DNA of 16,373 nt from Wenzhouxiangella sp. (GCA_007123575.1 SKKV01000003.1:1-16373), one strand, 5' to 3'; counted from the stretch's first letter, positions 7,000 to 14,162 are shown. The notes: generated by a model not told the origin, from the sequence alone. A program made the numbers and translations.

Positions 7000-7037
7000 G
7001 TGACGCAATTTGTCCAGGGGCTGACCGGCTCGGTCAG
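7000..7037. promoter_or_regulatory. candidate activator sites of the 62-residue peptide gene
   Basis: Positions 7021-7037, CTGACCGGCTCGGTCAG, form a perfect 7-3-7 palindrome centred about 121 bases upstream of the predicted sigma-54 start. Next to it, 7000-7017 (GTGACGCAATTTGTCCAG) matches the 6484 site at 12 of 18 positions. The palindrome also lies just before the divergent EamA gene and could act on that instead or as well. Confidence 0.5.
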
Positions 7038-7078
7038 GCAAAATGCCCTTTTTCGCTTCCAGATCAGGCCCAAAACCC

Positions 7079-7957
7079 ATGCCCCCGCTGCACTTTTTGC
7101 TGTTGTTCGCGATCTGCCTGATCTGGGCTGGCAATTTCATTGCTGCCGCCTTCGCCGTCCGAGAGTTGGAGCCAATCACATTCACCGTGGCCCGCTACCT
7201 GCTGGTCCTGGCCCTGGTCTTTCCCTTGCTGCGCTGGCCGGCCAGGGACCAGTGGTGGAAACTGCTCGCCTGCTGCTGGACCATGGGAGCGCTGCACTTC
7301 GGCCTGGTTTTCCTCGCCCTGGGCCGTTCTGACGATGTCTCATCGGTGGCCCTGCTGATGCAGGTCTACATACCAATGTCGACACTGCTGGCCGTGTTCC
7401 TGCTTGGTGAACAAATTGGCTGGCGCACGGCCAGCGGCATTGCGGTCGCTTTTGCCGGCGTCATGGTGATGGGCCTGGACCCGCTGGTGCTGGCCCAGAT
7501 CGATGTGCTGGTGCTGGTGCTGCTGTCAGCCTTCGTTCTGGCCCTGGGCACGATCCTGATGCGTGGCCTGAAAGGAATCAGCGTGCTCAATTTCCAGGCC
7601 TGGAACGCGGCGCTGTCCCTGCCACCGCTGCTGCTGCTCGCCTTGATCATCGAACAGCCGGCGGCCAGTCTTGCCGCGGCCGCTCATCGGCCCGAGATCT
7701 GGCTGGCCCTGGCCTATTCAGCCATTGGCGCATCCATTATTGGCCACGGTGGCTTTTACTGGCTGATCCAGCGCCACGAAGTCAATCGCATCACCCCTTA
7801 TTTGCTGCTGGTGCCGGTGCTGGCCGTGCTGCTGGGGATCGTGTTCTGGGGCGACCGGCCCGGCCCCCGCCTGCTGATCGGCGGCGGCCTGGTGCTGGCC
7901 GGTGTCCTATGGATCACGCTACGCGCCCGCTTTCGTCGGCCCGCGCCCACCCCTTGA
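7079..7957 (+). CDS. EamA-family (DMT) transporter
   Basis: About 292 residues with ten predicted membrane segments in two EamA repeats. The first begins LLLFAICLIWAGNF; the second ends with an RHEVNRITPYLLLVPVLAVL block resembling the E. coli EamA GRYE...PLSLLVPV region. The family exports amino-acid-like metabolites; EamA itself exports O-acetylserine and cysteine. The substrate here is unknown. I chose ATG 7079 because it places the first membrane segment at the usual distance; ATG 7043 would add 12 residues and start six bases after the palindrome at 7021. The gene is divergent from the peptide genes, so the intervening sites could affect both directions. Confidence 0.9.
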   Translation: MPPLHFLLLFAICLIWAGNFIAAAFAVRELEPITFTVARYLLVLALVFPLLRWPARDQWWKLLACCWTMGALHFGLVFLALGRSDDVSSVALLMQVYIPMSTLLAVFLLGEQIGWRTASGIAVAFAGVMVMGLDPLVLAQIDVLVLVLLSAFVLALGTILMRGLKGISVLNFQAWNAALSLPPLLLLALIIEQPAASLAAAAHRPEIWLALAYSAIGASIIGHGGFYWLIQRHEVNRITPYLLLVPVLAVLLGIVFWGDRPGPRLLIGGGLVLAGVLWITLRARFRRPAPTP

Positions 7958-7959
7958 GC

Positions 7960-7987
7960 CTGAATCATTGCTGAAATCCGGATTCAG
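7960..7987 (+). terminator. possible weak hairpin after the EamA gene
   Basis: CTGAATC and GATTCAG can pair as a 7-bp stem around a 14-base loop, starting three bases after the stop codon. There is no T-run and the loop is long, so this is weak evidence for a terminator. Confidence 0.25.
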
Positions 7988-8071
7988 AGCCGGTTAAAGG
8001 CGACTCCCCGAGAATGTCTGCAAGCCGCGACTGCGGCCTGATGTTCGACACTCAACCCAAGGAGTCACGCC

Positions 8072-8458
8072 ATGAAATCGCCTGTTCATTGCTTAATCGC
8101 CCTGCTGACCCTGCTGGCTGCCGGCACCGCCCTGGCCCACCCACCGCTGCCGCTGCCGCCCCCTCCTCCGGGCTTCGCTCCCGCTCGCCACGCGCCGCCG
8201 CCGGCACGCGTTCATTATCCCCAGGCCAGGCTGGCAGCCTGGTATGCCAACGAAGCCACCCGCCAGACCACCGCGGCACGGCGCATGGGTTGCGGCTTTT
8301 CCGGTCCGCGCTGGACCACATCCTGGCACGCTCACCACGACTGGGCCCTGACGGCTCGCTCCTCTCGCATCCACCGCGAGATCGATCGCCGCGATCGCGA
8401 CCTGCATCGCTGTCGCCAGCAGTTCGTGCGTCAGCATCGGCACTATCGCTTCAGGTAG
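8072..8458 (+). CDS. small Pro-rich then Arg/His-rich exported protein, unknown function
   Basis: A 128-residue protein with a textbook Shine-Dalgarno (AAGGAGT, six bases before the ATG). The N-terminus is a signal peptide: Lys2, a Leu/Ala hydrophobic core and likely cleavage after ALA at residue 22. The mature part starts with a proline run (PPLPLPPPPPG), contains two cysteines (in MGCGFSG and HRCRQQ), and becomes strongly basic with many Arg and His towards the end. It is probably periplasmic or surface-associated; the two Cys could form a disulphide and the His/Arg tail could bind metal or acidic polymer. I do not recognise a family. It has its own spacer on both sides (114 and 39 bases). 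Confidence 0.8.
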   Translation: MKSPVHCLIALLTLLAAGTALAHPPLPLPPPPPGFAPARHAPPPARVHYPQARLAAWYANEATRQTTAARRMGCGFSGPRWTTSWHAHHDWALTARSSRIHREIDRRDRDLHRCRQQFVRQHRHYRFR

Positions 8459-8497
8459 TCTTACACTCGATCTTCAAAAAACACGGCCTGAATCAGC

Positions 8498-8977
8498 ATG
8501 TGGACTACCCCTGATCTTTGCGACGCCCACGCCGACGAGGTTGACGTGGTCACCGGCATCCGTTGGCAGCACTTTGGCGCTATCAATCGCTTCGGCGGCG
8601 AAGTGGCAACAGTGAAGTGCTTCGAGGACAACTCGCGGGTCAAGGAGACCCTGGCCGAGCCCGGCAATGGCCGGGTTCTGGTCGTCGACGGCGGGGGATC
8701 GCTGCGCCATGCCCTGATCGGCGATCTGATCGCCGGCAAAGCCCACGAACTGGGCTGGGCCGGCGTGATCATTCACGGTGCCTGTCGCGATGTCGAGGTT
8801 CTGGCCGAGATCAAGATTGGCATCATGACCTTGGGCGCCGTACCCATCAAGAGCGTGCGCCGCGAGGAAGGCCAGGCCGGGATCGAGATCCACATCGGCG
8901 GCGTCGGCTTCCGACCCGGCGACCATGTTTACGCCGATGCCAACGGCATCGTGCGCGCCGCAAGGGCGCTGATCTGA
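8498..8977 (+). CDS. rraA: RraA-family protein, ribonuclease E activity regulator
   Basis: 159 residues, co-linear with E. coli RraA: TPDLCDAHADEVDVV at the start, FGGEVATVKCFEDN, then GRVLVVDGGGSLRHALIGD, then the GVGFRPGDHVYADANGIV end. RraA trimers bind RNase E and inhibit its endonuclease and degradosome activity. Related proteins are HMG/oxaloacetate aldolases that carry R-D-x-x-E/D; here R97-D98 is present but the acidic residue is Val101, which favours a regulator over an aldolase. The ATG has no strong Shine-Dalgarno. The stop is embedded in CTGA, shared with the apparent start of the agmatine deiminase gene, so it may be the first gene of the downstream operon although functionally unrelated. 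Confidence 0.93.
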   Translation: MWTTPDLCDAHADEVDVVTGIRWQHFGAINRFGGEVATVKCFEDNSRVKETLAEPGNGRVLVVDGGGSLRHALIGDLIAGKAHELGWAGVIIHGACRDVEVLAEIKIGIMTLGAVPIKSVRREEGQAGIEIHIGGVGFRPGDHVYADANGIVRAARALI

Positions 8978-9981
8978 GCCAGCATAGTTGGCGTCTGCCG
9001 GGCGAGTGGGAGCCGCGTGCCGGCAGCCTGCTGGCCTGGCCGTACCTGGCCGGCCCGGCCCAGGCGGCGATGGAATCGCTCTACCAGCGCCTGATCGGTT
9101 TTCTCCGAAGCACTGAAACCGTGCACCTGCTGCTGGCGCCTGACGACCGCCAGCGGGTGGCCAAACTGCTTGGAGGCGAGGATGAATCGCTGCATCTGGA
9201 GCCCCTGTTATGTAATGACATCTGGATGCGCGATGCCGGCCCGATCAGCGTGGTTGACGAACAAGGGCAGGTCCTGTTTCTGGACGGCAACTTCAACGGC
9301 TGGGGCGGTCGATTCCCGCACGAGCTCGACGCCTTGCTGCCGCTGTTGCTGGCCCGACGCTGGCGAAAGCGCCGACAACGCCTGGCGATCTGTCTGGAGG
9401 GCGGTGCCATCGAAGTCAACGGAGCTGGACTGGGCCTGACCACCACGCCGGTGCTGACCCACCCCAACCGTGCCAATCCTTCAAGAACGGCCATCGAGGC
9501 CGAACTGCAGCGCTGGCTGGGCGTGAAACGACTGATCTGGCTGCCGCACGGCCTTTCCATGGACCACACCGATGGTCATATCGACAACCTGGTTCGTTTT
9601 GTCGACACGAAGCGGATGGTTTGCAGCATTGGAGACAGTGACCATCCCGACACAGCAGCACTGGCAGAGAACCGCAGCGTACTCGGCGAAGCGCTGGGTC
9701 CGGACTTTGAGCTGACCGATTTGCCGACCCCGCCCGTCCAGTCCGGCAGCGGGCAGTGGCTGCCGGCCAGCCACGCCAACTTTTATATCACTCCCGGACT
9801 GGTGCTGATGCCTGCCTTCGGACACAATACCGATGAGCAGGCGGCAGCCGTGCTGAAAGAGCTGTTTCCTCAGCACCGCGTCGTACAATTGGACTGCCGC
9901 CCAGCGTTGGCCCACGGCGGCGGCCTGCACTGCATGATCCAGCCCCTGCACGGCCGGGGCGACCTGGAGATAGAGCGATGA
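8974..9981 (+). CDS. aguA: agmatine deiminase (apparent CTG start)
   Basis: A guanidino-modifying (PAD_porph/AguA) enzyme hydrolysing agmatine to N-carbamoylputrescine and ammonia. It opens with RLPGEWEP just after the start, as the family does; NDIWMRDAGP, NGWGG and EGGAIEVNG follow. The catalytic residues are present: D200, H202 and D204 in HTDGHID, SHANFYI, and Cys320 in GGGLHCMIQ. The frame has no ATG, GTG or TTG near the expected start. CTG at 8974 overlaps the rraA stop as CTGA, with AAGGG seven bases upstream, and gives 335 residues, the usual length. Upstream ATGs would lie inside rraA. Its stop overlaps the next start (ATGA). It probably feeds carbamoylputrescine/putrescine chemistry to the operon. 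Confidence 0.88.
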   Translation: MSQHSWRLPGEWEPRAGSLLAWPYLAGPAQAAMESLYQRLIGFLRSTETVHLLLAPDDRQRVAKLLGGEDESLHLEPLLCNDIWMRDAGPISVVDEQGQVLFLDGNFNGWGGRFPHELDALLPLLLARRWRKRRQRLAICLEGGAIEVNGAGLGLTTTPVLTHPNRANPSRTAIEAELQRWLGVKRLIWLPHGLSMDHTDGHIDNLVRFVDTKRMVCSIGDSDHPDTAALAENRSVLGEALGPDFELTDLPTPPVQSGSGQWLPASHANFYITPGLVLMPAFGHNTDEQAAAVLKELFPQHRVVQLDCRPALAHGGGLHCMIQPLHGRGDLEIER

Positions 9982-10922
9982 GCAACCTGACCCGATCCGT
10001 CCATTTCCGCGGCGTCACGCCGCTGCTCATGATGGCGATCATTTTTGGCGTGATGAGCAGCATCCTGTTCTACGAGGCCGACGTGTTCTGGCAGGACACC
10101 GGCTTCTTTTTCGGGGCATCGTTTGGCGTGACGCTCTGGGGCCTGTGGCGCAGCCGGGTCAGCGGACTACACCATCTTTATCTGCGTGACAACGCCGCCA
10201 TCGGCGCGGCCCGCCTGGGAGTGATTGGCGCTGTGGTCTGGTGCGCTTATGTGCTGCTGAATCATGCCGACCCGACCATTACCGGCATCTGGACCGTGCT
10301 GTATGTGCTGATGGCACTGGCGGCCATCAAGCTGTTTGGTCAGTTTGCCGCCGAGTACTTCGGCCCGCGCCTGCGGGTGGACATCTACGAGCGCAAGAAC
10401 CTGGCCGCGGGCACCGTGGTCGGCTCCTTCACCTTCGCCACCGGCCTGATTTTCGGCGGAGCCATGTGGGGTGACATGGAGGATGAATCGCTTGAGTTCG
10501 GCTGGCCATTCAGCGTCCTGCCCGGCTATGAGGACGGCTGGTGGATCACGCCCTGGTTTTTCCTGATGGGCTGGGCGATCCTGTTTTTCACCATGCGTTT
10601 CTGGTTCAAGCGCGAGCACATCGATTCGCGAGAGCGCATCGTGCGCGAGCGCAACCAGGCCGACGCCAATGCCTTTGCCTGCTTCTGCATTGCCTGCGCC
10701 ATCACCATCGCATACGCGGTTCAGGGCGATTACACCGGGTTTTTCGAAAGCCTGGCCGGATTCAGCATTATTGCCCTGCCAATCCTGGCCCATGAAATCA
10801 TGCGCCCGGCCAAGCCGCGCGGCCAGCGCCAACGCGGCGAGGGCTGGATTTACATCGCGATGGCGCTGATCGGCATTTTAACCATCCCATGGTTTGGGCG
10901 CTTTCTTGGCATGTCGCTCTAA
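9978..10922 (+). CDS. DUF350-like multi-pass membrane protein
   Basis: 314 residues with eight or nine hydrophobic segments. The middle resembles the E. coli YjfL/DUF350 two-repeat unit: a DNAAIGAARLG motif near residue 71 and a KNLAAGTVVGSFTFATGLI motif near residue 140, each at the start of a membrane helix. Extra segments occur at both ends, and a charged cytoplasmic loop (KREHIDSRERIVRERNQAD) follows the sixth segment. It is therefore larger than a plain DUF350 protein. DUF350 genes commonly sit beside glutathionylspermidine-synthase-like ATP-grasp genes (yjfL-yjfC in E. coli), exactly as here, which supports both calls. It starts in an ATGA overlap with aguA. Its biochemical role is unknown; transport or membrane anchoring of the pathway is a guess. 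Confidence 0.68.
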   Translation: MSNLTRSVHFRGVTPLLMMAIIFGVMSSILFYEADVFWQDTGFFFGASFGVTLWGLWRSRVSGLHHLYLRDNAAIGAARLGVIGAVVWCAYVLLNHADPTITGIWTVLYVLMALAAIKLFGQFAAEYFGPRLRVDIYERKNLAAGTVVGSFTFATGLIFGGAMWGDMEDESLEFGWPFSVLPGYEDGWWITPWFFLMGWAILFFTMRFWFKREHIDSRERIVRERNQADANAFACFCIACAITIAYAVQGDYTGFFESLAGFSIIALPILAHEIMRPAKPRGQRQRGEGWIYIAMALIGILTIPWFGRFLGMSL

Positions 10923-10941
10923 TCACAAGATTTTCCAGCAA

Positions 10942-12162
10942 GTGCGTACCCTTCCCTGGCCGCTGGCCGATGATGAGATCAACGCCGCACATCGGCGCCT
11001 GAGAAACGAGTACTGCAAGTGGGACATTTTCCACCGCGGCCAGCCTAATCTACTGCCCGATGTCATCGTGCTCGGCGAGCAAGAACACGAACTGCTGGCC
11101 CATACAGCGCGCGAAGTCTGGCTGGCGCTGCGCGAGCTGGAAAAACGGGTCATCGACGAGCCGGAGGTGCTCGCTGCCCTGGGCGTGCCGGACGCACTGG
11201 TGCCGCTGCTGGCCGAACCCGGCCCGAAGTCACCGCGCATCAGCCGCTGCGATTTTCACCTGGCCGAAGGCGGGCAATGGCTGATTTCGGAGTTCAACGA
11301 GGACGGTCCCGGCGGCTATGCCGAGGCGCACGGCCTGGGTGAGGTCCTGATCTCGGGCTGGGGCGAGCGATTTCCGGGCTTGGCTACGGCCGGCAACCTG
11401 CGCCAGGCCCTGGTCGATACTTTCAGGCCCTTCGGTCGAATCGGCCTGGTCTACCCCACCGCCTATACCGAGGATTTGCAGCAGATTGCCTTGATCGCCG
11501 ACTGGCTGCGCGATGATTCGCTGGAAGCGGTGACCGGTTCGCCCGCCAACCTAGTGTTCGACGGCGAACAGGCCAGCATTTTCACCCAGCCCATCGATGC
11601 CCTGTTTCGCTATTACCCCGGCGACTGGATCGGCGAGCTGCCCAACCTGGATGCCTGGGAAAAGGCCGCGCGCAGCCTGCTCATGGTCAACAACATGACC
11701 GCGCTGGCCGCCCAGTCCAAGCGCTTCTATGCCGCCGCCGACCATCATGGTTTGAGCCTGTCCGAGTCAAGCCGGGCCACGCTGGAACGCTGGCTGCCGC
11801 AATCGCGCTACCTCGAGCCATCGTTGAAATCGCAGCTGTTGGCCGAACGCGCCCAGTGGGTCATCAAAAGCGCCTTTGGGCGCATGGGCGATAGCGTCAA
11901 GCTGGGCATCGCGCACAGTCCGCAGGCCTGGGAGAAGGCCGTGGATCAGGCCCTGGCCCATCCCGAACCGCACGCCATCCAGGCGCGCTTTGATGCCGCG
12001 CCGATGTGGTTCAGCACCGGCATGGGTTACGCCACCATCGGTGTATTTCTGATCGATGGGCATTTCGGCGGTTATTACAGTAGAGTAAGTCCATATCCAT
12101 TGATCAATTACGATGCCTGCCATGTCGCCACGTTGGTCGAAACTGCTGGAACGACTGGGTAA
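10942..12162 (+). CDS. glutathionylspermidine-synthase-like ATP-grasp ligase (YgiC/YjfC type)
   Basis: About 406 residues from a GTG at 10942. The frame also contains a TTG at 10894, which would overlap the upstream gene by 29 bases and add non-conserved residues. Resemblance to YgiC/YjfC and the synthetase half of Gsp is seen in CDFHLAEGGQWLISEFNED (from residue 103; E117, N119), where the family has RxDF...LLEFNAD. It is also seen in WVIKSAFGRMGD (from 306; Lys309) and in the GMGYATIGVFLIDGHFGGYYSR segment near the end. Such enzymes use ATP to join a carboxylate to an amine, typically a polyamine. There is no N-terminal CHAP amidase domain, so it is a stand-alone ligase. The C-terminus overlaps the next gene by 50 bases. 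The acceptor is unknown. Confidence 0.75.
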   Translation: MRTLPWPLADDEINAAHRRLRNEYCKWDIFHRGQPNLLPDVIVLGEQEHELLAHTAREVWLALRELEKRVIDEPEVLAALGVPDALVPLLAEPGPKSPRISRCDFHLAEGGQWLISEFNEDGPGGYAEAHGLGEVLISGWGERFPGLATAGNLRQALVDTFRPFGRIGLVYPTAYTEDLQQIALIADWLRDDSLEAVTGSPANLVFDGEQASIFTQPIDALFRYYPGDWIGELPNLDAWEKAARSLLMVNNMTALAAQSKRFYAAADHHGLSLSESSRATLERWLPQSRYLEPSLKSQLLAERAQWVIKSAFGRMGDSVKLGIAHSPQAWEKAVDQALAHPEPHAIQARFDAAPMWFSTGMGYATIGVFLIDGHFGGYYSRVSPYPLINYDACHVATLVETAGTTG

Positions 12163-13117
12163 ACCGCTGGGCACGCCTGCCCCGGCCCCGGATATTCTTG
12201 ATGATGGCCAGGTACGCCAGGGCCGATGGCACGAGTTCCGGGGCTGGGAAGACCTGTTTCAGCTCTACGGGCCGGCGGCCGATAGTCCCTGGCAGCCGTT
12301 CCACTGCCCGACCTTGTTCGCCGGCATTGATCGGCTGCGCCTGCAGCCACGCCTGACCGAGCTGGCACCCGAAGTCAGCGAACCGCGGCCCCAGGGCGCC
12401 TGGCAATGGCTGGGGCCGGACAGCCTGGCGCTGGTCGACTTGTCTGGCGGGATCAGCGTGCAGATGGCCGTGCGGATGATGACCGAATCGCCCGGCGGTG
12501 CCCAGCTCATCAGCGCCTTTGATCACTGGCCGGCGGCCAATCCGGTTCGACGGCCGTTGAACGAATCGCGCTATGTCAACATGGCGCCGCTGCTCTGGCC
12601 GCCGCGCTCGGTTGACAGCTCAGTGGCGATCGATTCCATGGACATCATCAACAGCATGGTCACCCTGGCGCCAGAGGTTTACAAGCGCCGCCAGGCCGGC
12701 ATTGCCGCCAATGCGCCGGGCATCTGGATGTGCGACAGCCGCCGCCTGCAGGCCAGCAAACCCGGGCCGGGCAGATTCGACAACCGCTACTACATCGACG
12801 ATTCGATTCTGCCCGGACCGGAACTGCTCGCGCAGGCAAACATTCGCCGGCTGGTCCTGGTCAGCCTGAGTCGCCAGAGCGACGCGGCTGACGACTTGAG
12901 CAGTTTCCTGAATCAATGCCACGCGCGCGGCATCAGCCTTGACCAGGTGGCCCTGGAAGACCCCGACACCTGGGCGGTTCCCGTGCCATTGCCGCCGCCG
13001 CGGGCGGTGAAAGTGGCGGGCCTGAAGTACCCGAAAAGCCAGGTCGGCGGGTTCGGCGTCCGGGTACCCGTGCCGTCAGAAAGCTCGGGGGGCTCATTCG
13101 CCGGCGCCGGCGGATAG
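12113..13117 (+). CDS. unrecognised protein between the ATP-grasp and DHS-like genes
   Basis: 334 residues from ATG 12113 (a second ATG at 12122 gives MSPRWSKLLERLG and is equally plausible). It overlaps the ATP-grasp gene by about 50 bases and ends three bases before the DHS-like gene, so it belongs to the operon. There is no signal peptide or membrane segment. Blocks that look conserved in style are SLALVDLSGGISVQMAVRMM, ISAFDHWPAANPVR, MDIINSMVTLAPEVYKRR, WMCDSRRL and FDNRYYIDDSILPG. I do not recognise a family. The last roughly 35 residues differ: Gly/Ser/Val-rich, with two perfect 10-bp DNA palindromes (13061 and 13101) and a Pro/Val stretch. This looks like an extragenic repeat that became coding, so the ancestral protein may end earlier. 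Confidence 0.7.
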   Translation: MPAMSPRWSKLLERLGKPLGTPAPAPDILDDGQVRQGRWHEFRGWEDLFQLYGPAADSPWQPFHCPTLFAGIDRLRLQPRLTELAPEVSEPRPQGAWQWLGPDSLALVDLSGGISVQMAVRMMTESPGGAQLISAFDHWPAANPVRRPLNESRYVNMAPLLWPPRSVDSSVAIDSMDIINSMVTLAPEVYKRRQAGIAANAPGIWMCDSRRLQASKPGPGRFDNRYYIDDSILPGPELLAQANIRRLVLVSLSRQSDAADDLSSFLNQCHARGISLDQVALEDPDTWAVPVPLPPPRAVKVAGLKYPKSQVGGFGVRVPVPSESSGGSFAGAGG

Positions 13118-13120
13118 GCA

Positions 13121-14110
13121 ATGAATGGCATGAGGTCGTTTATCGACCGCTATTTTTTGCATTTCAACGCCGGCCGCCTGGCCGAGGCGGCCCGCGCCTG
13201 CCAGGCCCACATCGATGACGGCGGGCGCCTTTTCCTGGCCATGGCCGGTGCGATGAGCACCGCGCGCATCGGGCGCATCCTGGCCCCGGCCATCCGCGCC
13301 GGGCTGGTCCACGGCATTTCCTGCACCGGCGCCAACCTGGAAGAAGACGCTTTTCGACTGATCGGCAGCGATCGCTACGAGAACATCCCGGACTGGACCA
13401 CGCTCAAGCCCGAGGAAGAAGCCGCCTTGCAGGCGCGCGGCGTCAACCGGGTCACCGACACCACGATTCCGGATGAGGTGATGATGGCGCTGGAAGAGCC
13501 GCTGCTGGCGCGCTGGCAGGCGGCGGCCTTGAGCGGACGCAGCGCCAGCCCGGCCGAGTTTCTGCTCGACACCCTGGCCGATCCGGCCCTGGTTGCGCGC
13601 TACCAGCACCCTGCCGATAGCTGGCTGTTGGCTGCTAGAGACTGCCAGGTGCCAATCTGGACCCCAGGCTGGGAGGACTCGACCACCGGCAACGCCTTTA
13701 GCGCGGCGGTGATGCGCGGCGAAATCGCCAATCATGCCTGCGTGGAGTCCGGCACCGCCGGCATGAATCGACTGGTGCGCTGGTACCTCGAAAACTGCGA
13801 TCCAGAGCCCGGAATCGGCTTCGTCCAGGTCGGCGGCGGCATCGCCGGCGATTTTCCAATCTGCGTGGTGCCGCTGATTGCCAAGGAGCTGCAGATGCCG
13901 GACGTACCGGCCTGGGGTTATTTCTGCCAGATCAGCGACGCCCAGCCCAGCTATGGCGGCTACTCCGGCGCGCCGCCGAACGAAAAAATTGCCTGGGCCA
14001 AGCTCACACCCGACACGCCGCGTTACAGTATCCAGTCCGATGCCACCATCGTGCTGCCGCTGTTGCTGGGCTACTTGCTGGACCAGGCGGAACCGGGCGG
14101 TCAGGAATGA
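13121..14110 (+). CDS. deoxyhypusine-synthase-like protein lacking the catalytic lysine
   Basis: 329 residues of deoxyhypusine-synthase (DHS) fold. The NAD-binding MAGAMSTARIG and SCTGANLEED motifs occur near residues 44 and 68. NRVTDTTIPDE, the substrate-site PGWEDSTTGN, VGGGIAGDFPICVVP (from 237) and SYGGYSGAPPNEKIAWAKL complete the family pattern. In true DHS the glycine run is followed by the lysine that forms an imine with the aminobutyl group (Lys329 in human); here Gly243-Asp244 occupy that region and no lysine is seen. Bacteria lack eIF5A, so a deoxyhypusine role is unlikely; relatives are associated with polyamine genes. Aminobutyl-transfer, homospermidine-type or polyamine-remodelling chemistry is possible but unproven. 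ATG 13121 follows GGCGGA at six bases; ATG 13130 is an alternative. Confidence 0.85.
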   Translation: MNGMRSFIDRYFLHFNAGRLAEAARACQAHIDDGGRLFLAMAGAMSTARIGRILAPAIRAGLVHGISCTGANLEEDAFRLIGSDRYENIPDWTTLKPEEEAALQARGVNRVTDTTIPDEVMMALEEPLLARWQAAALSGRSASPAEFLLDTLADPALVARYQHPADSWLLAARDCQVPIWTPGWEDSTTGNAFSAAVMRGEIANHACVESGTAGMNRLVRWYLENCDPEPGIGFVQVGGGIAGDFPICVVPLIAKELQMPDVPAWGYFCQISDAQPSYGGYSGAPPNEKIAWAKLTPDTPRYSIQSDATIVLPLLLGYLLDQAEPGGQE

Positions 14111-14162
14111 GTCTCAAAGGACGGCCAGACCAATTTCAGTGACTACTTACGGAACTCAAAAC

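Noticed and set aside
7043..7078. ATG at 7043 as start of the EamA gene
   Set aside because: It would add 12 residues that are not family-like and begin directly after the palindrome; ATG 7079 fits family N-termini better. Not excluded.
6892..7185. Minus-strand 97-codon frame upstream of the second peptide
   Set aside because: It covers the sigma-54 promoter and opposes the start of the EamA gene; not protein-like.
8014..8514. 166-codon frame overlapping the Pro-rich exported protein
   Set aside because: The 8072 frame has a Shine-Dalgarno and a signal peptide; the other frame is a shadow with no motifs.
8563..8973. Upstream extension of the agmatine deiminase frame
   Set aside because: It overlaps rraA in another frame and encodes Arg-rich shadow sequence; the family starts just before RLPGEWEP.
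10894..10941. TTG at 10894 as start of the ATP-grasp gene
   Set aside because: It would overlap the upstream gene by 29 bases and translate its 3' end; GTG 10942 precedes the family-like sequence.
13040..13075. tRNA T-arm-like sequence (GGGTTCGGCGTCC)
   Set aside because: No acceptor, D or anticodon stems can be drawn around it and it lies within an open reading frame.
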